Shown in pieces: positions 8,046 through 11,587 of a stretch of DNA of 11,587 nt. Origin of the DNA: Pseudogymnoascus destructans. Its lineage: Eukaryota; Ascomycota; Leotiomycetes; Thelebolales; Thelebolaceae. The notes beneath the pieces are model-generated. The model had not been told where the DNA came from, did no database searches, and saw only the letters and a program-made list of their open reading frames with translations. Location: the NCBI RefSeq assembly GCF_001641265.1, contig NW_020167594.1, positions 1 to 11,587 of the forward strand, given 5' to 3'. Position numbers and translations under genes: made by a program. Numbering within the stretch: the stretch's first letter is position 1; every line of letters starts with the position of its first letter.

Positions 8046-9922
8046 GGAGCTTGTCCCATGGCCCATTTTCGAACTCACGTTCTTGCAAGGACTGTAAGTT
8101 GACAGCCTCGCGACCGATGTAAATGTTCGCTGACGTCTCTTGTGCAGCTTTGCAAGGGGAACAAATTGACGTACTCTGATTGTTGATCAGACTTCAGATG
8201 GTGGAGACATTCCGGTTCTAGTCGGGCGATGCATGGGAGGGGTGGTTGGGGGGGGCATGTTATAGGATGGATTGTAAGAACCTGACGCAGCATGCAGACG
8301 GTGCGTTCGATGGCGTTAATAAAAGAGATTTGCAAGACGAATCAAATGACGTCCTCCGATTTGTGATATGAGTTGAGACGGGTGAGATATTGCAGATTTC
8401 GCTGGGGCATCAGTGGGTGTGGTGGAGCACCTACTTTGAAGGATTATAACTTTTGCAGCTACGGTCGAAAGCTAACGTTCGGTATCGTCATTGAAAGAGA
8501 TTTACAAGAGGAATCGAATGGCCTCTTACGATTTTTGATACGGCTTGAAACAAGTAAGTTATTTCGGATTTGTTGGGCCGGGCCCAGGAAATGGGGCCCC
8601 ATGGCAACATGTGAGAAGGATTCCAACTTTTGCAGCGACGGCCGAAACTTAACGGTCGGCATCGTTAATGGAAGAGATTTACAATGGGAATCGAATGGCG
8701 TATCCCGATTTGTGATCCGAGTTAAAATGGTGAAGATATTTATGATTTAGACGGGCAGCAGTGGGTAGGGGGCAAAGGGGGTTCTACATATGAGACGTGG
8801 TATAACTTTTGCAGCGGTGCGCAGAACTCAACGTTCGATAGCGCCATTGAAAGATAATTGCAAGCAGAATCGAATGGCCTCCTCCGATTTTTGATACGAG
8901 TTGAAATGATTGTGTTATAACGGATTTCGATGGGTGATTAAGAAGAAGAGGGCATGGAACGGGAAGTGGTATAAAACCGGACCGAGAGGCAAGGCGTAAC
9001 GTTCGATGTCGTAATTCAAAGAGATTTACAAGGGGAAGAAAATGGCGTCCTCCGATTTCTAATACGAGTAGAAGTGAGTTAGTTATTGCGGATTTAAACG
9101 GATGGTTGGTGGCAAGGGGCCAGTGGACCTTAATTTTCGAAGGCCAATAACTTCTCAATCGACAGACGGAATCTAACGTTCAACACGGCAAATTGAAGCG
9201 CGTTTCAAGAGGAATAAAATGGCGTACTCTGAATTTCAGTACGATTCAAATTGGGTTGGTTATTTCGGATTTTGGTGGGTGGTAGGTGACAGGGGGTGGA
9301 AGGGAGGCATAGTTCTTGAGGGGTGATAACTTTTGAAGCGACAACCCGATCTTAACGTTCGTCATCGTCAATGATAGAGAATTACAAGGGGAATCAAATG
9401 GCGTCCTCCGATTTTTGATACGAATTAAAACGGTGGAGATATTCCGGATATGGTCAGGCGGAAGGGGGAGGAGGGTATGTCAGATGAGGGCTATAAGTAT
9501 TGCAATAGGCGGCCGAATTTATCGTTCGGCATCACGTCTGAAAGAGAATTTGGAGGGGAACAAAATAGCGTCTTCATAATTTTGATATGATTTGAAACGA
9601 GAGAGTTATTTCGGATTTAGACGACTGGCAATGGGTGGGGGGGGCAGGTATAAGGAGAGCAATAAGTTTTGCAGTAAGCAACAGAATTTATCGTTCGAGG
9701 GTGGTATTAAAAGAGGATTGCAAGGGGAAGGGAATGGCATCTTCGTATTTCTGATACGATTTGAAACGAGAGAGATATTCCGGATTTAGACGGGTGGTGG
9801 TTTGGGGGGGTTCCAGGAAGACCCGATTTTTATCCCCAAGTATAACATGTGCAGCAACAGACAGAATTTATCGTTCGACATCAGGAAATGACGAGAAATA
9901 CGAGGAGAAGAGAATGGTGTCT

Positions 9923-9936
9923 TTAGGGTTAGGGTT
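9923..9936 (+). repeat. Interstitial telomere-type repeat inside the satellite
   Basis: TTAGGGTTAGGGTT replaces the TTTTTGATACGA part of the satellite unit whose anchor is at 9913. The G-rich strand points towards the right end of the window, as expected if the chromosome end lies to the right. Confidence 0.75.
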
Positions 9937-10151
9937 ACAAATTGAAATGGGTGAGTTACTTTGATTTCCGTCGGGTGGCAAAGGTAAGGCAGCAAATATA
10001 TTGAGTGAGGTATTATAAGTTATGATAGAGGTGATGTATAAGGAGCGTTCGATATCGTTAATAGGGTAGTTTTTGAAGGGGAAGAGAATGGCTTCTTCGG
10101 AATTTTGATACGAGGTGAAATGGAAGGCGAATTTCGAATTCAGTTGAGTTT

Positions 10152-10168
10152 GGGGGGGGGGGGGGGGG
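10152..10168 (+). repeat. Run of 17 G
   Basis: This is an uninterrupted G homopolymer in the G-rich spacer of the satellite unit anchored at 10087. Shorter G-runs sit at the same place in other units (near 8246, 9636, 9803, 10507 and 10640). The exact length is unreliable in most sequencing data. Confidence 0.9.
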
Positions 10169-10800
10169 CGGCAGTTATTTTGATGGGAATGAGGGGAAGT
10201 AAGGGGACATTGTAGAGGAATAGTTTGATATCGTCAATAGGGTAGTTTTGCAAGCGGAAGAGAATGGCTTCTTCAGAATTTCGATACGAGTTGAAATGGG
10301 GGACGAATTTCGAGTTGGTGTGAATAGGGGGTAGGATATATAAGGGAATAATTATAACAGATGAGAATATAGTTTTGGGAATAAGATAGGGAAATATATC
10401 CGAAAATAATATCGTTAATAGAGTAGTTTTACGAGACTTACAAAATAGCGTTTTCAGAATTTTATTACAAGTTTAAATAAGGGAGATAATTCGATTTCGG
10501 TCAAGTAGGGGGGGGGTGTGTTTTTGAGTTGGGGTGACGGGAGGTGAAGGGATGTTATAGGGGTAATTTTTGGAGAGGAAAAGAATGGCGTATTCAGAAT
10601 TTTGATACGAGATAAAATGAGAGACGAATTTTGAATTTGGGTGATGGAGGGGGGGTTATATAAAGCAGTAATTATAATGGACGAGATATATTTTTGGGAA
10701 TAAGATGGGTCAATAAAAGGTTTAATATTGTTAATAGGGTAGTTATATGAGACGAACGTAATGGGGTTTTTGGAATTTTGATAGGGTTTTATATAAGGGA

Positions 10801-11379
10801 AACGGGGAGTGAAATGGGAAGTGAGAGGCAGTTAGATGGGGAGTTGGGAGGTTTGAACAGGAAGTGAGTTTTTAATGAAGCGAGAAGTAAAATGGGAAGT
10901 AGGGAGAGGGAGTTAAATGGGAGTGGTAGAGTTTAAAGGGAGAGTGGGAGAGGGAAAGGGAGTTAAACGGGGAGTGGTAGAGTTTAAAGGGAGAGTGGGA
11001 GAGGGGAAAGGGGAAGTGAAGTAGGAAGTGAGAGAGGGGAGGTGGAGTGGGAAGTGAAGTGGGAAGTGAGAGAGGGTTGAAGATGAAGTGAAGTTGGGGA
11101 AATGGAAGGGAGAGGATAGTATGGGGGATAAACGGGAAGTGAAGGTGGTAACGGGAGTTTAGGGTTAGGGAGTAAATGGGGAATGAATAAGGGTGAAATG
11201 GGAAGTAAGGATGGTTGAATGGTGAGTGAGAGAATAGTGAAGGAGTGTGGTAGGGATGAAGTGTGAGTGAGAGTTAAGGAAGGGTGGGTGAGAGGGTAGA
11301 GAAGTGTGAGTGAGAGGGTAGAGAAGCGTGAGTGAGAGTGGTAAGGTTGAAGGGTTAGTGAGAGTGTTAGGGTTTAAGG
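10801..11379 (+). repeat. Purine-rich, C-depleted subtelomeric DNA
   Basis: Almost every base is G, A or T; I count about 11 C in 10801-11587. Recurring pieces are GGGAAGTGA, AGTGAGAGAGGG and GTGAGTGAGAG. A block at 10921-10961 is repeated at 10972-11012 with a 51-base period. TTTAGGGTTAGGG occurs at 11158-11170 and TTAGGG near 11366. No coding region was seen. Confidence 0.8.
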
Positions 11380-11587
11380 GTGAATGAGAGAAGGGTGAAT
11401 GAGAGAGGGGTGAGTGAGAGAGGGGTGAGTGAGAGGGGCGTGAGTGAGAGGGGCGTGAGTGAGAGAGGCGTGAGTGAGAGGGGTGTGAGTGAGAGGGGTG
11501 TGAATGAGAGGGAAGTGTAAGTGAGAGGAGTGTGAATAGGGAGTGTGAGTGGGGGAGTGTGAGTGGGGAGTGTGTTAGGGGAGTGTG
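11380..11587 (+). repeat. 13-15-bp G-rich minisatellite running to the window edge
   Basis: Units of the form GTGAGTGAGAGGGGC/T, 15 bases, repeat head to tail. Towards the right edge they shorten to 13-14 bases (GTGTGAGTGGGGA, GTGTGTTAGGGGA). The array is not closed by unique sequence inside the window. Confidence 0.85.

Larger units (their letters stand above)
8094..10800 (+). repeat. Degenerate ~175-bp satellite, about 16 units
   Basis: The anchor AATGGCGTCCTCCGATTTTT and its variants recur with starts at about 8165, 8345, 8517, 8694, 8873, 9041, 9218, 9397, 9564, 9733, 9913, 10087, 10263, 10444, 10584 and 10760. Spacings are 167-181 bases, with one 140-base exception. Each unit carries, in order: a TTTTGCAG-like piece, TAACGTTCGGCATCGT, GAGATTTACAAGGGGAAT, the anchor, GATACGAGTTGAAA, GTTATTTCGGATTTAGACGG, and a G-rich spacer. 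Short open frames inside it are artefacts of the repeat. It starts about 50 bases after the dioxygenase stop codon. Confidence 0.9.

Noticed and set aside
8373..8750. Open frame of 125 codons after the dioxygenase
   Set aside because: It spans two satellite units; the repeated residues in its translation simply reflect the 175-bp DNA repeat.
8094..10800. CRISPR-like array
   Set aside because: The units are long, diverged throughout and lack identical short repeats with unique spacers; the setting is eukaryotic.
10081..11587. Repeat-induced point mutation (RIP) as the cause of C loss
   Set aside because: RIP changes both strands, so G to A should be equally frequent; here G is abundant and only C is lost on this strand.

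Overview
The window looks like a fungal subtelomere. The right end is close to, or part of, a chromosome-end repeat zone. Evidence: a telomere-linked RecQ-type helicase gene with an OrsD-like zinc-finger N-terminus, short fungal introns (49-54 nt, CTAAT/CTAAC branch sites) in the leftmost gene, TTAGGG-type motifs, and a C-depleted G-strand repeat field reaching the right edge. A TET/JBP-like 2-oxoglutarate dioxygenase gene of the kind expanded in mushroom-forming fungi makes a basidiomycete (Agaricomycetes) plausible. That is inference, not proof.

Layout. 1-811: three-intron gene on the minus strand, truncated by the window edge, product not recognised. 812-1240: transition DNA with a possible minus-strand exon remnant, a C-rich segment flanked by a 10-bp inverted repeat, and at about 1240 a sharp change to GC-rich DNA marked by a perfect hairpin. 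1416-5869: one long, apparently intronless plus-strand gene. In order it encodes two OrsD-type zinc fingers, a region with the catalytic signature of a tyrosine recombinase, a RecQ-like DEAH helicase with its zinc-binding domain, and a C-terminal cysteine-rich module. 5870-6640: AT-rich intergenic DNA. 6641-7014: promoter/leader with a 153-bp tandem duplication. 7015-8045: the dioxygenase gene, also intronless. About 8094-10800: sixteen degenerate copies of a ~175-bp satellite. 10801-11587: purine-rich, almost C-free DNA ending in a 13-15-bp minisatellite.

Both GC-rich genes are broken in frame repeatedly: nine switches in the helicase, four in the dioxygenase, and one in the left gene. Thirteen of the fourteen have the sense of a single missing base, mostly in short G, C or T runs, while every expected motif is kept. 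This fits uncorrected homopolymer errors in the assembly better than genuine pseudogenes.

Most interesting points: the apparent fusion of a tyrosine recombinase core to a telomere-linked RecQ helicase; the adjacent DNA-base-oxidase-like gene, which recalls the helicase/oxidase pairing of JBP2 and telomeric base J; and the satellite, which loses cytosines on one strand progressively towards the chromosome end.
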